Positions 9,758 through 19,281 are shown, counted from the stretch's first letter. The stretch is DNA of 64,000 nt from Azospira sp. I13 (GCF_003112695.1 NZ_BFBP01000011.1:464840-528839), one strand, 5' to 3'. The notes: generated by a model from the letters alone, not told the origin. Numbers and translations: made by a program.

Positions 9758-10975
9758 TCAGGCCCCTGCCGGCCGCGTCACGGCCCGTTCGATGGCCTGC
9801 TCCCGCACCGGCCAACAACAGGCTGCCGCCAGCACCGATAGACCGATGGACAGGGCCCAGGCCAGGTCGTAGGAACCGGTCCGGTCAAAAATCACCCCGC
9901 CCAGCCAGGCCCCCAGGAAACTGCCCAGCTGGTGGCCGAGGAAAACGATCCCGGTCAGCATGGACATGAAGCGCAGGCCGAAGATCTGCGCCACCAGCCC
10001 GTTGGTGAGGGGCACCGTGGCCAGCCAGAGCAGGCCCATGCAGGCGGAAAAGACCCAGATCGACACCACCGAGAGGGGGACCAGCATGAAGATGCTGATG
10101 ACCACCGCCCGGGCGGCGTAGATGAAGAGCAGCAGGTTCTTCTTGCTGCCCTTGCCGCCGGCCCAGCCGAAGAGGAAGGAGCCGAAGACGTTGAACAGCC
10201 CGATGAGGGCCACGCCGGTCATGCCCACATTGGCGGAAAAGCCGGAATCCACGGCGAAGGACGGCAGGTGCAGCATGACGAAGGCGGTCTGGAAGCCGCA
10301 GACGAAATAGCTCCAGAACAGGTAATGGAAGGTGCTGTGGCGGCCTGCCTCCACCAGGGCGGCGCCGGCGGACTGGCCGTGGCTGCCGGCGGGCTTGTGG
10401 CCGTCGGCCATGGTGTAGGCCAGGGGGGCGATGAGCCCCACCCCGCAGGCCAGGAGGAACAAGGCTGACTGCCAGCCGTAGGCCGAGATCAGGGTCTGGC
10501 CGATGGGCAGCACGGCAAACTGGCCGAAGGAGCCGCCGGCGCTGGCGATCCCCAGGGCCAGGCTGCGCTTCTCCGGCGTCGTGTGGCGGCCGATGACCCC
10601 CATGATGACGGCAAAGGTGGTGCCGGAAAGGCCCAGGCCCACCAGCACGCCGGCCGACAGGTCGAGGGCCATGCTGGTGCTGGAAACGGCCATCAGGGCC
10701 AGGCCCAGCACATAGAGCAGGGCCGCGCCGACGATCACCCGCCCGGCGCCGTAGCGGTCGGCAAAGGCCCCGGCGAAGGGCGAGCCCAGGCCCCAGACCA
10801 GATTCTGGATGGCGATGGCGAAGGAGAAGACTTCCCGGTTCCAGCCCAGGCTGCTGGTCATGGGCTGCAGGAACAGCCCGCCGGTATGGCGCACCCCCAT
10901 GGAGAGGGTGAGGATGATGCAGCCGCAGACCAGGATCAGGGTCGGCGTGCGCCAGCTGGCGTTGGCGTTAGGCAT
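9758..10975 (-). CDS. MFS transporter, oxalate/formate-antiporter-like
   Basis: 405 aa with about 12 hydrophobic segments. The loop 2-3 motif is GAFADRYGAGRVIVG and the loop 8-9 region GWAGGKGSKKNLL fits the family. GVRHTGGLFLQPMTSSLGWNREVFS near the N-terminus is typical of the monocarboxylate/oxalate-formate antiporter branch. Inner-membrane secondary transporter of a small organic anion; the substrate is not readable. It forms a tight pair with the 44-aa membrane gene. Confidence 0.87.
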   Translation of the reverse strand: MPNANASWRTPTLILVCGCIILTLSMGVRHTGGLFLQPMTSSLGWNREVFSFAIAIQNLVWGLGSPFAGAFADRYGAGRVIVGAALLYVLGLALMAVSSTSMALDLSAGVLVGLGLSGTTFAVIMGVIGRHTTPEKRSLALGIASAGGSFGQFAVLPIGQTLISAYGWQSALFLLACGVGLIAPLAYTMADGHKPAGSHGQSAGAALVEAGRHSTFHYLFWSYFVCGFQTAFVMLHLPSFAVDSGFSANVGMTGVALIGLFNVFGSFLFGWAGGKGSKKNLLLFIYAARAVVISIFMLVPLSVVSIWVFSACMGLLWLATVPLTNGLVAQIFGLRFMSMLTGIVFLGHQLGSFLGAWLGGVIFDRTGSYDLAWALSIGLSVLAAACCWPVREQAIERAVTRPAGA

Positions 10976-11022
10976 GGGGGCGTTCCGTTATCGTTGTTGG
11001 ACCGCCATTATAGGCAAGCCGC

Positions 11023-12093
11023 CTAGGCCCTGCTGTCGTCCTCGCCGCTTCGCACCTGGCGGCGCTCCCTGCCGCGGCTTTCCTTGCCTGGACCGTCATG
11101 GGGCGCATCGCCCGGCGTAGTACCCGCCACCGCCCCCGATGCATCGCTTTCCGCCAGGGGCAGCACCGTCACCGCCACCTCCACCTCATGGGCACCGCCT
11201 CCCAGAATGACCCCGCGCATGGGCGAGACATCGCCGAAATCCCGGCCCCAGGCCAGGGTGATGTGGCGGGTATCGGGAATCAGGTCGTTGGTCGGGTCCA
11301 GATCCACCCAGCCCAGGCCGGGGCAGTAGAGGGAGACCCAGGCGTGGGAGGCATCGGCGCCGATCAGCCGGGGCGTGCCCGGCGGCGGGTCGGTGAGCAG
11401 GTAGCCGCTGACGTAGCGGGCCGGCAGGCCGAGGGAGCGCAGGCAGGCCAGCATGAGGTGGGCGAAGTCCTGGCAGACGCCCCGCTTCTTCGCCAGCACT
11501 TCCGCCGCTGGCGTGGCCACGGTGGTGGCCTGGGGATCGAACTCGAACTCCCGGTAGATGCGGCCCATCAGATCCCTGGCCGCCGCCAGCAGGCCTCGGC
11601 CAGGGGTGAAGGAAGGCGCGGCGTAGGCAGCAAAGGCCGGGCCGGTGTGCACATAGGGCGATGCGAAGGCAAACTGGGCCGCCGCCAACTGGTCTGCCGG
11701 TGGCGGCTCGGCCCCCCGGTAGGCCAGGGCCGCGCGCCAGCCTTCCCAGGGCTGCCCGGCCAGGCGCAGCAGGGCCGGGGAAAAGCGGGGCAATACCTCA
11801 ATCTCGGTTTCCGCCAGCACCGTCAGCCGGTCATGGGGGCTATCGAAGGCCAGATGGGTCACCGGATTGCCGAAGGCGTCCTGCCGTTCCAGGCGCAGCG
11901 CCGGCTGGGGGCCTACCGCCAGGCGGTGGGCGCGGCACAGCTGCCAGGGCACGACCCGGGGCGCCAGGTGCAAAAGCTGTTGGGACAGCGCCACCGCGGC
12001 CCCGTAGCGGTATTCGGTGGCGTGGGTCACGCGATAGGCCACCCCGTCGTCGGGCAGGTCGGGCGCGGTGGGCGGTTGGCGGGATGTCTGCAT
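11023..12093 (-). CDS. Transglutaminase-like protein with N-terminal bacterial domain
   Basis: 356 aa. Starts YRVTHATEYRYGAAVALSQQ, the N-terminal domain of the bacterial transglutaminase-like family, and carries the core with catalytic Cys in KRGVCQDFAHLM, His in ADASHAWVSLY and Asp in DLDPTNDLIPD. ATG 12093 follows the upstream TGA by 2 nt, so it is coupled to the ATP-grasp/alpha-E fusion. The last 45 residues are charged and low complexity. In this family's conserved neighbourhoods the enzyme is thought to make or break peptide/isopeptide bonds; the substrate is unknown. Confidence 0.9.
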   Translation of the reverse strand: MQTSRQPPTAPDLPDDGVAYRVTHATEYRYGAAVALSQQLLHLAPRVVPWQLCRAHRLAVGPQPALRLERQDAFGNPVTHLAFDSPHDRLTVLAETEIEVLPRFSPALLRLAGQPWEGWRAALAYRGAEPPPADQLAAAQFAFASPYVHTGPAFAAYAAPSFTPGRGLLAAARDLMGRIYREFEFDPQATTVATPAAEVLAKKRGVCQDFAHLMLACLRSLGLPARYVSGYLLTDPPPGTPRLIGADASHAWVSLYCPGLGWVDLDPTNDLIPDTRHITLAWGRDFGDVSPMRGVILGGGAHEVEVAVTVLPLAESDASGAVAGTTPGDAPHDGPGKESRGRERRQVRSGEDDSRA

Positions 12094-12095
12094 GG

Positions 12096-14645
12096 TCAGG
12101 CGGCAACGATCTGGTGGCTGACATCGCCCACATGGGTGAAGTAGCGCATGGCCAGGCGGTCGGAAAGCTCGCGGGTGGCGGCGGCCAGCGCCCACAGCAG
12201 GTCGGCGAGTTCGTCGCAGGCCTGGCAGCCGATGCAATCGGCGCAGACATCCCCGGCGAAACGTCCCAGATCCACGGCCCGCAGGCGCGCCAGCAGGAAA
12301 GCCAGATCGCCCTCCCCTTCCGCCGCCTCGGGCTGGCCCAGCTCCCGTTGCAGGCGGCTGAGGTAGCGGCCCACCACCTGGGCCTGGAAGGCGATGGAAT
12401 GGGGGTTGTCCTCGTCCAGCACCAGCAAGTCGAGCACCGGCAGCAGTTCGGGCTGGGACAGGTAGCGGGAACGGTAGGTGATGCTGCTGTCGGCCAGTTC
12501 CAGCAGCCACTCCAGGCCGCCCTGGCCCTGGGCCCGCTCCGGCCCTTCCATGGCCAGGAAGGTGGCGACAGCGGTGGCCAGGAAGTGCAGGCGCTCGATA
12601 CGCCGGCCCACTACATGGAAGCGCCAGCCTTCGTCCCGAGTCATGTTGTCCATGGTGAAGCCGGCCAGGGAGGCCAGGGCCAGCAGGCTTTGGTCGAGGA
12701 AGGCCAGGGTCTCGCCGGGCTCCGGGCGGGTCTCCCGGGTCTGCTGCATTTCCAGGGAGAGGCGGTTGATGGCGTGCCAGTGGTCGAGGGAAAGGCGCTC
12801 CCGCACCTGGGTGGCGGACCATTGCAGGCGCCGCAGGTTGGCCGCCACGCCGGTGGCCCAGCTATCGTCAAAGACGCTGCGGGTAAGGCGCTCTGCCAGA
12901 GGAACGAAACTGCCCTTCGCTTCAGCCACCTCGCGGGGGGGCAGCAAGCCCAGGGCATCGCCCACCGCCAAAGCCGACTGCAAGGCCTGTGACGGCTCGC
13001 CGCCGGCTTCGACCAGGCGGGCCAGGGCCACCCGCAGGAAGCGGCTGGTGTGGTCGCAGCGTTCGGAATAGCGGCCCAGCCAGAAGAGGTTTTCCACCAC
13101 CCGGGAAGACAGGCTGCGGCCGCCCCGCACCACGTCCTTGGCGCCGATGGAGGTCTTCAGCAGGCTGAAGGTGGAGACCGGCTCGTCGGAGAGCACCCAC
13201 ACATCCTTGGAGGCACCGCCCCGCTGCATGGAGATGACCCGGGCCGAGGTGCCGCCGGCCACCCGGGCCAGGCCACCGGGCATCACCCGGTAGCCCTGGG
13301 GCGTGGCCACCGCATAGACCCGCAGGCCCACCGGGCGGGCCAGCAGGCGACGCTCGTGGATGCGGCTCCAGGTGGGCGCCTGGGACAGCTCCACCAGCTC
13401 CTGCACCACGTAGGCGGCCGGGTCGGCCTGCAGTCGGGCCCGCACCTGCTCCCGCTCGGCGGCCTTGAGGTCGGCGCCAAAAAGGGGGTCGATGCGCCGC
13501 CCCGGGAAGGCAGACTTGATGACCAGCCGCTCCAGGTGCTTGCAGGCGTATTCCAGGGCCGGCCCCTCGCCGCACCACCAGGTGGCGATGGAGGGCATTT
13601 TCAAAGGCTCCCCCAGCAGGCGCTCGCTGATGGCGGGCAGAAAACCCAGCAGGGCGCCCGATTCCACCACGCCGCTGCCCAGGGCGTTGGCCACCAGCAC
13701 CCGGCCAGCCCGTACCGCCTGTAGCAGGCCGGGCACGCCGAGGGCGGAATCGCCGCGCAGTTCCAGGGGGTCGCAGAAGGCATCGTCCTGGCGGCGGAGG
13801 ATGGCGTGGACCCGCTTCAGGCCGGTGAGGGTCTTGAGAAAGACCGTCTCGCCCCGCACCGTCAGGTCCTGCCCCTCCACCAGCGGAAAGCCCAGGTAGC
13901 GGGCCAGGTAGGCGTGCTCGAAGTAGGTTTCGTTGTAGGGCCCGGGGGTCAGCAGCACGATCAGGGGCGCTTCGCCCTGGCTGTCGCCGGGAGCGTAATG
14001 GGCCAGGCTCTCCTGCAGGCTGCGGAAAAAGCCGGCCAGGTGTTCCACCTTGAGATCACGGAAGAGATCGGGGAAGACCCGGGAGACGATGAGCCGGTTT
14101 TCCAGGGCATAGCCAGCGCCGGAGGGGGCCTGGGTGCGATCGGCGATGGCCCACCAGCGGCCATCCGGCGAACGGGCCAGATCCACGGCGAGGAAGTGCA
14201 GGTAGGTGTCGCCGGGCTGGCCCACGTGGCGGCAGGGCCACAGGTAGTCGCTGTGGCCATACACCAGGGCCGGGGGCAGCAGGCCCGAGGCCAGCAGGTC
14301 CTGGGGGCCGTAGAGGTCGGCCAGCACCGCGTTGAGCAGGGTGGCGCGCTGGGCCACGGCGGCCGAGAGCTGCCGCCATTCCTCGGCGGGAATGATGAGG
14401 GGCAGCGGGTCCAGTTCCCAGGGCCGGTCGGTGCCCTTGGGGTCGGCGTAAACGTTGTAGGTAACGCCGTTTTCCTGGATGCGCCGCTGCACGAAGGCCA
14501 GGCGGTGGCGCATCTGCTCCGGCGAGGCGCCGTCGAGATGGTCGAAAAACGACTGCCAATGCGGGCGCACCTTTCCCCCGGCAGCCAGCATTTCGTCGTA
14601 GCGTCCGGTGGATTCGGGGTAAATGGAAAGAAGGGTACGCGCCAT
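12096..14645 (-). CDS. Circularly permuted ATP-grasp fused to alpha-E domain
   Basis: 849 aa. Residues 1-480 are a circularly permuted ATP-grasp (DUF404/407 type: VYADPKGTDRPWELD, LLTPGPYNETYFEHAYLARY, LGVPGLLQAVRAGRVLVANA). From about residue 515 the alpha-E domain begins (SSRVVENLFWLGRYSERCDH) and runs to the C-terminus. The two domains are separate proteins in the second cluster (20155-22648). ATP-grasp of this class is predicted to ligate amino acids or peptides. ATG 14645 gives MARTLLSIYPESTG; the open frame extends to 14681. Translationally coupled to the transglutaminase downstream. Confidence 0.92.
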   Translation of the reverse strand: MARTLLSIYPESTGRYDEMLAAGGKVRPHWQSFFDHLDGASPEQMRHRLAFVQRRIQENGVTYNVYADPKGTDRPWELDPLPLIIPAEEWRQLSAAVAQRATLLNAVLADLYGPQDLLASGLLPPALVYGHSDYLWPCRHVGQPGDTYLHFLAVDLARSPDGRWWAIADRTQAPSGAGYALENRLIVSRVFPDLFRDLKVEHLAGFFRSLQESLAHYAPGDSQGEAPLIVLLTPGPYNETYFEHAYLARYLGFPLVEGQDLTVRGETVFLKTLTGLKRVHAILRRQDDAFCDPLELRGDSALGVPGLLQAVRAGRVLVANALGSGVVESGALLGFLPAISERLLGEPLKMPSIATWWCGEGPALEYACKHLERLVIKSAFPGRRIDPLFGADLKAAEREQVRARLQADPAAYVVQELVELSQAPTWSRIHERRLLARPVGLRVYAVATPQGYRVMPGGLARVAGGTSARVISMQRGGASKDVWVLSDEPVSTFSLLKTSIGAKDVVRGGRSLSSRVVENLFWLGRYSERCDHTSRFLRVALARLVEAGGEPSQALQSALAVGDALGLLPPREVAEAKGSFVPLAERLTRSVFDDSWATGVAANLRRLQWSATQVRERLSLDHWHAINRLSLEMQQTRETRPEPGETLAFLDQSLLALASLAGFTMDNMTRDEGWRFHVVGRRIERLHFLATAVATFLAMEGPERAQGQGGLEWLLELADSSITYRSRYLSQPELLPVLDLLVLDEDNPHSIAFQAQVVGRYLSRLQRELGQPEAAEGEGDLAFLLARLRAVDLGRFAGDVCADCIGCQACDELADLLWALAAATRELSDRLAMRYFTHVGDVSHQIVAA

Positions 14646-14691
14646 GGCAGTCCGGAAAAACGCCGCCGCTGACAGCGACAATCAGGCGGCG

Positions 14692-14726
14692 AAAAAAAGC
14701 GCGGCTGGAATGGGCCCGCCGCGCTT
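14692..14726 (-). terminator. Terminator between the large transglutaminase and the fusion gene
   Basis: On the minus strand AAGCGCGGC and GCCGCGCTT arms are followed by TTTTT. It separates the gene ending at 14741 from the one starting at 14645, so these are probably different transcription units or attenuated. Confidence 0.7.
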
Positions 14727-14740
14727 CCTCTCTCGATGTT

Positions 14741-17700
14741 TCAGCGCCGCAAGTCTAGCGTAAACGGGAAATCCGGGTTCCGCGGCGCCGTGGCCGGCAT
14801 CCTGGCCTGGGCCGATGCTCCCGGGCTGTGGCCCATGGCGAAGAAGCGCGCCAGGCGGCGACTTTCCGCTTCGAAGGCATTGACCGGGAAAGCCTCGAAA
14901 TTGCGCCCCCCCGGGTGGGCCACATGGTACTGGCAACCCCCCAGGGAGCGGCCCATCCAGGTATCCACCAGATCGAAGGTAAGGGGCGCGTGGGGAACGA
15001 TGGTGGGATGCAGGCAGGAGGCCGGCTGCCAGGCCCGGTAGCGCACCCCGGCGACGAACTCGCCGACGGTGCCGGTGGGCTGCAGGGGCACTTCCCGGCC
15101 GTTGCAGGCGAGACGGTAGCGGTCCGGTGCCAGGCCGCTGACCTTGACCTGGAGGCGCTCGACGGAGGAATCCACGTAACGCACGGTGCCGCCGACAGCG
15201 CCCTCCTCCCCCATCACGTGCCAGGGCTCCAGGGCGTGGCGCAGTTCCACCGTGGCGCCCCGGCTGGAGAATTCGCCGATCTTGGGGAAGCGGAATTCCA
15301 GATGGGGGGCGAACCAGGCGGGGTCGAAGGGGTAGCCCGCCGCCTGCATTTCGGCCATGACGTCGGAAAAATCCTGGGCGATGAAGTGGGGCAGCATGAA
15401 GCGGTCGTGCAGCTCGGTGCCCCAGCGGGCCAGGCGCTCGGGCGCGTAGGGCTGCTCCCAGAAGCGGGCCACCAAGCCCCGCAGCAAGAGTTGCTGGGTG
15501 AGGCTCATGCGGGCGTGGGGCGGCATCTCGAAGGCCCGCAGTTCCAACAGGCCCAGGCGGCCGGTGGGGCCGTCGGGGGAGAACAGCTTGTCGATGCAGA
15601 ATTCGGCCCGGTGGGTGTTGCCGGTGACGTCGATGAGCAGGTTGCGCAGCAGCCGGTCGGTGAGCCAGGGCTGAACCTCCTGGCCTGCCGGGGGGAACTG
15701 GCGGAAGGCGGTTTCCAGCTCGTAGAGGCTGTCGTTGCGGGCCTCGTCCACCCGGGGCGCCTGGGAAGTGGGGCCGATGAAGAGGCCGGAGAAGAGGTAC
15801 GACAGGCTGGGGTGGTTGTGCCAGTAAGAGATGAGGCTGCGCAGCAGGTCTGGGCGCCGCAGGAAGGGCGAATCGGCGGGCGTGGCGCCGCCGAGAACAA
15901 AGTGGTTGCCGCCGCCGGTGCCGGTGTGGCGGCCATCCAGCATGAATTTCTCGGTGGACAGACGGGATTCCCGGGCCGCGTCGTAGAGGTGGGTGGTGCG
16001 CTCCACCAGTTCTTCCCAGGAGCGGGCCGGGTGGATATTGACCTCAATCACCCCCGGGTCCGGCGTCACCCGGAACACTTCCAGGCGCCCATCCTTGGGG
16101 GGCTCGTAGCCTTCAAACATCACCGGCAGGCCCTGGGCCTCGGCAGTCGCTTCCACCGCCGCCAGCACTTCCAGGTAATCCTCCAGGCTGCCCACGGGGG
16201 GCATGAAAATGTAGAGCACGCCGTGGCGCGGCTCGGCGCACATGGCGGTGCGGGTGATCCAGTCCGCTGACTCGAATGGCCCGGGAAGGCGCGCCCCGCT
16301 TGCATCTACATACCCCATATCGCCGGAATGCCCGTCCCGCTTGCCTTGCAGGGCATCCGCCCCTGCGGATTGGCGCTGGTCGGGCATCTCCGGCCTCCCC
16401 TGCCACTGCCGGCGCAGCGCGGCATGGCTCGCCAGGGGCGGGTGCTGCTGGGCCGGGTCCGGCTGGTGCAGGTAGGGGTAGTCGGCCTGGCTGACCCAGG
16501 GTTGGGAATCCAGGGGCAGACGATAGCCCAGGGGGGAATCGCCGGGGATCAGGTAGCAGCGTTCATTGCGCAGGAACCAGGAGCCGCTTTGCCACTGGCC
16601 GCCCGCTTTCGCCAGGGGCAGCACCTGGCCCACCACATGGGTCAGGCCCTGGTTGAAGACCTTGGCCAGGCGGTCGCGCTCCAGGGGGTCGTCGAGGCGG
16701 GCATCGAAGGGATCGACGTTGGCCGGCAGGCGCCGCTCCCGCCACAGGTAGTAGAAGGCATCTTCATAGGCGGGGAAGACGTGCCGGGCCGCCAGCCCCA
16801 GGCGCTCGGCCACTTCGGCGAGGAAGCGGCCGGCCCGCTCGCCATCGACGCCGTAGTCCCGCCCTTCGTCGGCATAGAGGGCCGGGTTCTGCCACAGGGG
16901 CTCACCGTCCTTGCGCCAGTAGCAGTTGAGGGACCAGCGGGGCAGCTGCTCCCCCGGGTACCACTTCCCCTGGCCGAAGTGCATGAAACCTTGGGGCGCG
17001 TATTTCTCCCGCAGGCGGTGGAAGAGATCGGCGGCCAGCAGGCGCTTGTTGGCGCCCAGGGCCTCACTGTTCCACTCGGCGCCGTCCGGGTCGTCCATGG
17101 AAACGAAGGTGGGCTCGCCGCCCATGGTGAGGCGCACATCCCGCTGCGCCAGGTGGGCATCCACCGTGTGGCCCAGGGCTTCGATCTCCTGCCACTGTTC
17201 CTCGCTGTAGGGCTTGGTGACCCGGGGCGCTTCCCAGACGCGGCTGACGCCCATGGTGTGGGAAAACTCGCACTCGCATTTTTCCAGGGCGCCGGTGATG
17301 GGCGCCGCCGATGAAGGCTCGGGGGAAGCCGCCAGGGGAATGTGCCCCTCGCCGGCGAAAAGGCCGGAGGTGGGGTCCAGCCCCACCCAGCCGGCGCCGG
17401 GCAGATAGACCTCGCACCAGGCGTGCAGGTCGGTGAAGTCGGCCTCGGGGCCGGAGGGGCCGTCCAGGGATTTGACGTCGGCAGTGAGCTGGATCAGGTA
17501 GCCGGAAACGAAGCGGGCCGCCAGGCCCAGATGGCGCAGCAACTGGCAGAGCAGCCAGGCCGAATCGCGGCAGGAGCCGGAGCCCTTCGTCAGGGTTTCC
17601 TCCGGGCTCTGTACGCCGGGTTCCAGGCGGATCAGGTAGGCAATGTCCTGAGCCAGCCGGGCGTTGAGGGCCACCAGGAAGTCCACGCTGCGGGTCTTCT

Positions 17701-18109
17701 CCCGGGGAATGGAATCCAGGTACTGCCGGAATTTCGGCGTTGCCGGCAGGGTGTAGAGATAGGGCGCCAGCTCATGGCGCTGCCAGGCCTCGTAGGTGAA
17801 GGGCACTTCCTCCGCATAGGGCTCGAGGAAAAAGTCGAAGGGGTTGATGACCGACATCTGGGCCACCAGATCCACCTCCACCTTGAACTCCCGGGTCTTC
17901 TCGGGGAACACCAGGCGGGCCAGCCAGTTGGCCTGGGGATCCTGCTGCCAGTTGATGAAATGCTCCCCCGGCGTCACCTTGAGGGAGTAGGCAAGAATGG
18001 GCGTGCGGCTGTGGGGCGCCGGACGCAGGCGGATCACCTGGGGGCCGAGGGCGATGGGCCTGTCGTAGCGGTAATGGGTAACGTGGTTCAGCGCGACGTG
18101 GATGGACAC
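14741..18109 (-). CDS. Large transglutaminase-like protein with DUF2126
   Basis: 1122 aa. N-terminal bacterial transglutaminase domain (HVALNHVTHYRYDRPIALGP), catalytic core with Cys in GSGSCRDSAWLL, His in TDLHAWCEVYL and Asp in GLDPTSGLFAG, then the roughly 800-aa DUF2126 region (VRLTMGGEPTFVSMDDPDG; TGTGGGNHFVLGGATPADSPFLRRP). Start is GTG 18109 with GGGAG at 8 nt. Around residues 575-605 a Gln/Gly-rich linker (ALQGKRDGHSGD) contains a copy of a dispersed DNA repeat also found intergenically. Family members co-occur with ATP-grasp and alpha-E genes, as here. Confidence 0.92.
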   Translation of the reverse strand: MSIHVALNHVTHYRYDRPIALGPQVIRLRPAPHSRTPILAYSLKVTPGEHFINWQQDPQANWLARLVFPEKTREFKVEVDLVAQMSVINPFDFFLEPYAEEVPFTYEAWQRHELAPYLYTLPATPKFRQYLDSIPREKTRSVDFLVALNARLAQDIAYLIRLEPGVQSPEETLTKGSGSCRDSAWLLCQLLRHLGLAARFVSGYLIQLTADVKSLDGPSGPEADFTDLHAWCEVYLPGAGWVGLDPTSGLFAGEGHIPLAASPEPSSAAPITGALEKCECEFSHTMGVSRVWEAPRVTKPYSEEQWQEIEALGHTVDAHLAQRDVRLTMGGEPTFVSMDDPDGAEWNSEALGANKRLLAADLFHRLREKYAPQGFMHFGQGKWYPGEQLPRWSLNCYWRKDGEPLWQNPALYADEGRDYGVDGERAGRFLAEVAERLGLAARHVFPAYEDAFYYLWRERRLPANVDPFDARLDDPLERDRLAKVFNQGLTHVVGQVLPLAKAGGQWQSGSWFLRNERCYLIPGDSPLGYRLPLDSQPWVSQADYPYLHQPDPAQQHPPLASHAALRRQWQGRPEMPDQRQSAGADALQGKRDGHSGDMGYVDASGARLPGPFESADWITRTAMCAEPRHGVLYIFMPPVGSLEDYLEVLAAVEATAEAQGLPVMFEGYEPPKDGRLEVFRVTPDPGVIEVNIHPARSWEELVERTTHLYDAARESRLSTEKFMLDGRHTGTGGGNHFVLGGATPADSPFLRRPDLLRSLISYWHNHPSLSYLFSGLFIGPTSQAPRVDEARNDSLYELETAFRQFPPAGQEVQPWLTDRLLRNLLIDVTGNTHRAEFCIDKLFSPDGPTGRLGLLELRAFEMPPHARMSLTQQLLLRGLVARFWEQPYAPERLARWGTELHDRFMLPHFIAQDFSDVMAEMQAAGYPFDPAWFAPHLEFRFPKIGEFSSRGATVELRHALEPWHVMGEEGAVGGTVRYVDSSVERLQVKVSGLAPDRYRLACNGREVPLQPTGTVGEFVAGVRYRAWQPASCLHPTIVPHAPLTFDLVDTWMGRSLGGCQYHVAHPGGRNFEAFPVNAFEAESRRLARFFAMGHSPGASAQARMPATAPRNPDFPFTLDLRR
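16327..16346 (+). repeat. Dispersed 23-bp repeat, copy inside a coding region
   Basis: AATGCCCGTCCCGCTTGCCT matches 18 of 20 positions of the repeat core at 42677-42699. Here it is read through on the minus strand as part of the linker of the large transglutaminase. Confidence 0.65.
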
Positions 18110-18353
18110 GGGCGGGCTCCCGAGGGATGAGAATGCCCCTTTCCAGCAAAAGCCGGGCCACCCCCATCCCCCTGAAAGGCGCATGGATATTGGCTCTCCG
18201 GGCAGTCCCCCAGGGCTTCCATGCACCATCCCGGCGCTTTCGCGCCCCCCGCGCACCAGGAGCGGGAGCGGCCCGCCTGAAATGCCCGGAGTTGCAGCAT
18301 TTTCCCTGCGTGATAACCTGCCACCCTTTCGCACATCTTCACCCACTCCTTCC

Positions 18354-18776
18354 ATGACTGCTCCCGTCTTCAGCACCCCCCGCGAAGTGCTCGCCGAACT
18401 GGCCGAAAAATTCGCCGTCTTCCGTGACCATCTGCCCCTGGCCATCGGCATCAGCCAACAGCTGGCCGGCCTCTACCCCCAGGTGGAAGCCAAGCTGCTG
18501 AAGACCGCCCTGTTCCGCCATACCAACTCGGTGCGCTACCTGAAGAACATGGAGAAGGCCACCCAACGCCACGACCTGGAAGGCCAGGCCACCGGGGAAG
18601 TGACCGAAGAACATCGCCAGCACGCCGCCACCTTGCTCAAGGAACGCTTCAAGAAGCAGGCCGAGCAACGCCGCGCCGAAGCTGCCGCCAAGAAGGCGGA
18701 AGAAGACGCCAAGCAGGCCGAAGCCCAGCGCGCCGCCAAGCTCACCGCCCTGGCCGAGAAGTTCGGCCGCAAGTAA
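18354..18776 (+). CDS. ProQ/FinO-domain RNA chaperone
   Basis: 140 aa. ProQ/FinO fold over residues 8-95 (FRDHLPLAIGISQQL, FRHTNSVRYLKNMEKATQRHDLEGQ). The remaining 45 residues are an Ala/Lys/Glu/Arg helical tail typical of beta-proteobacterial minimal ProQ proteins. It binds structured small RNAs and mRNA 3' ends in the cytosol. Divergent from the large transglutaminase with a 244-bp gap holding both promoters; followed 17 bp later by the histone-like gene, so the two are probably co-transcribed. Confidence 0.88.
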   Translation: MTAPVFSTPREVLAELAEKFAVFRDHLPLAIGISQQLAGLYPQVEAKLLKTALFRHTNSVRYLKNMEKATQRHDLEGQATGEVTEEHRQHAATLLKERFKKQAEQRRAEAAAKKAEEDAKQAEAQRAAKLTALAEKFGRK

Positions 18777-18793
18777 CCACCAGGAAAACTGCC

Positions 18794-19264
18794 ATGGCCA
18801 CCAAAGCCCCCGTTAAAGCCGCTGCCACCGCGGCAAAGCCCGCTAGCAAGACTGTCGCCAAACCTGCTGCAAAACCCGCTGCCAAGGCAGCCACGAAGCC
18901 TGCAGCCAAGCCGGTCGTAGCCAAGGCAGCAAGCAGCACCAAGCCCGTGGCAAAGACCGTGGCCCAGCCGGTGACAAAGCCCGCTGCCAAGCCTGCCGCT
19001 GCCGCCAAGCCGGCCATCAAGAGCGCCGTTCCCCAGCGCTTGCTGGGCGCAGCCGACCTGATGGGTGCCCTGGACTTGGCCGATGAGTTCTACGCCATCG
19101 CCTACAACATCGAAACCTCCCTGCTCAACAGCGGCGCCGTGCCGGGCAAGGATTACAACCGGCTCGACCTTTACAAGCTTGCCCAGCCCTTCGTCCTGGA
19201 ACTGTTCAAGGGCAACGAGAAGTTCTCCTACGTCTATCCGGCGGTGGAAGTTAACAAGCCCTGA
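18794..19264 (+). CDS. Histone H1-like Ala/Lys/Pro-rich protein with conserved C-terminal domain
   Basis: 156 aa. Residues 1-78 are almost only Ala, Lys, Pro, Val and Thr in repeats of the type KPAAKPAAKAA, like eukaryotic H1 tails and the bacterial HctB/AlgP class. The C-terminal 75 residues are different: LLGAADLMGALDLADEFYAI and DYNRLDLYKLAQPFVLEL look like a folded helical domain. Probably a nucleic-acid-binding protein. It follows proQ in the same direction, which suggests RNA as well as DNA binding; that is inference. A terminator follows. Confidence 0.8.
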   Translation: MATKAPVKAAATAAKPASKTVAKPAAKPAAKAATKPAAKPVVAKAASSTKPVAKTVAQPVTKPAAKPAAAAKPAIKSAVPQRLLGAADLMGALDLADEFYAIAYNIETSLLNSGAVPGKDYNRLDLYKLAQPFVLELFKGNEKFSYVYPAVEVNKP

Positions 19265-19281
19265 GCCAGCGCTACTCCCAC

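Noticed and set aside
11098-12144. Long plus-strand frames across the ATP-grasp and transglutaminase genes
   Set aside because: They mirror real minus-strand enzymes and have Arg/Pro/Gly-rich compositions.
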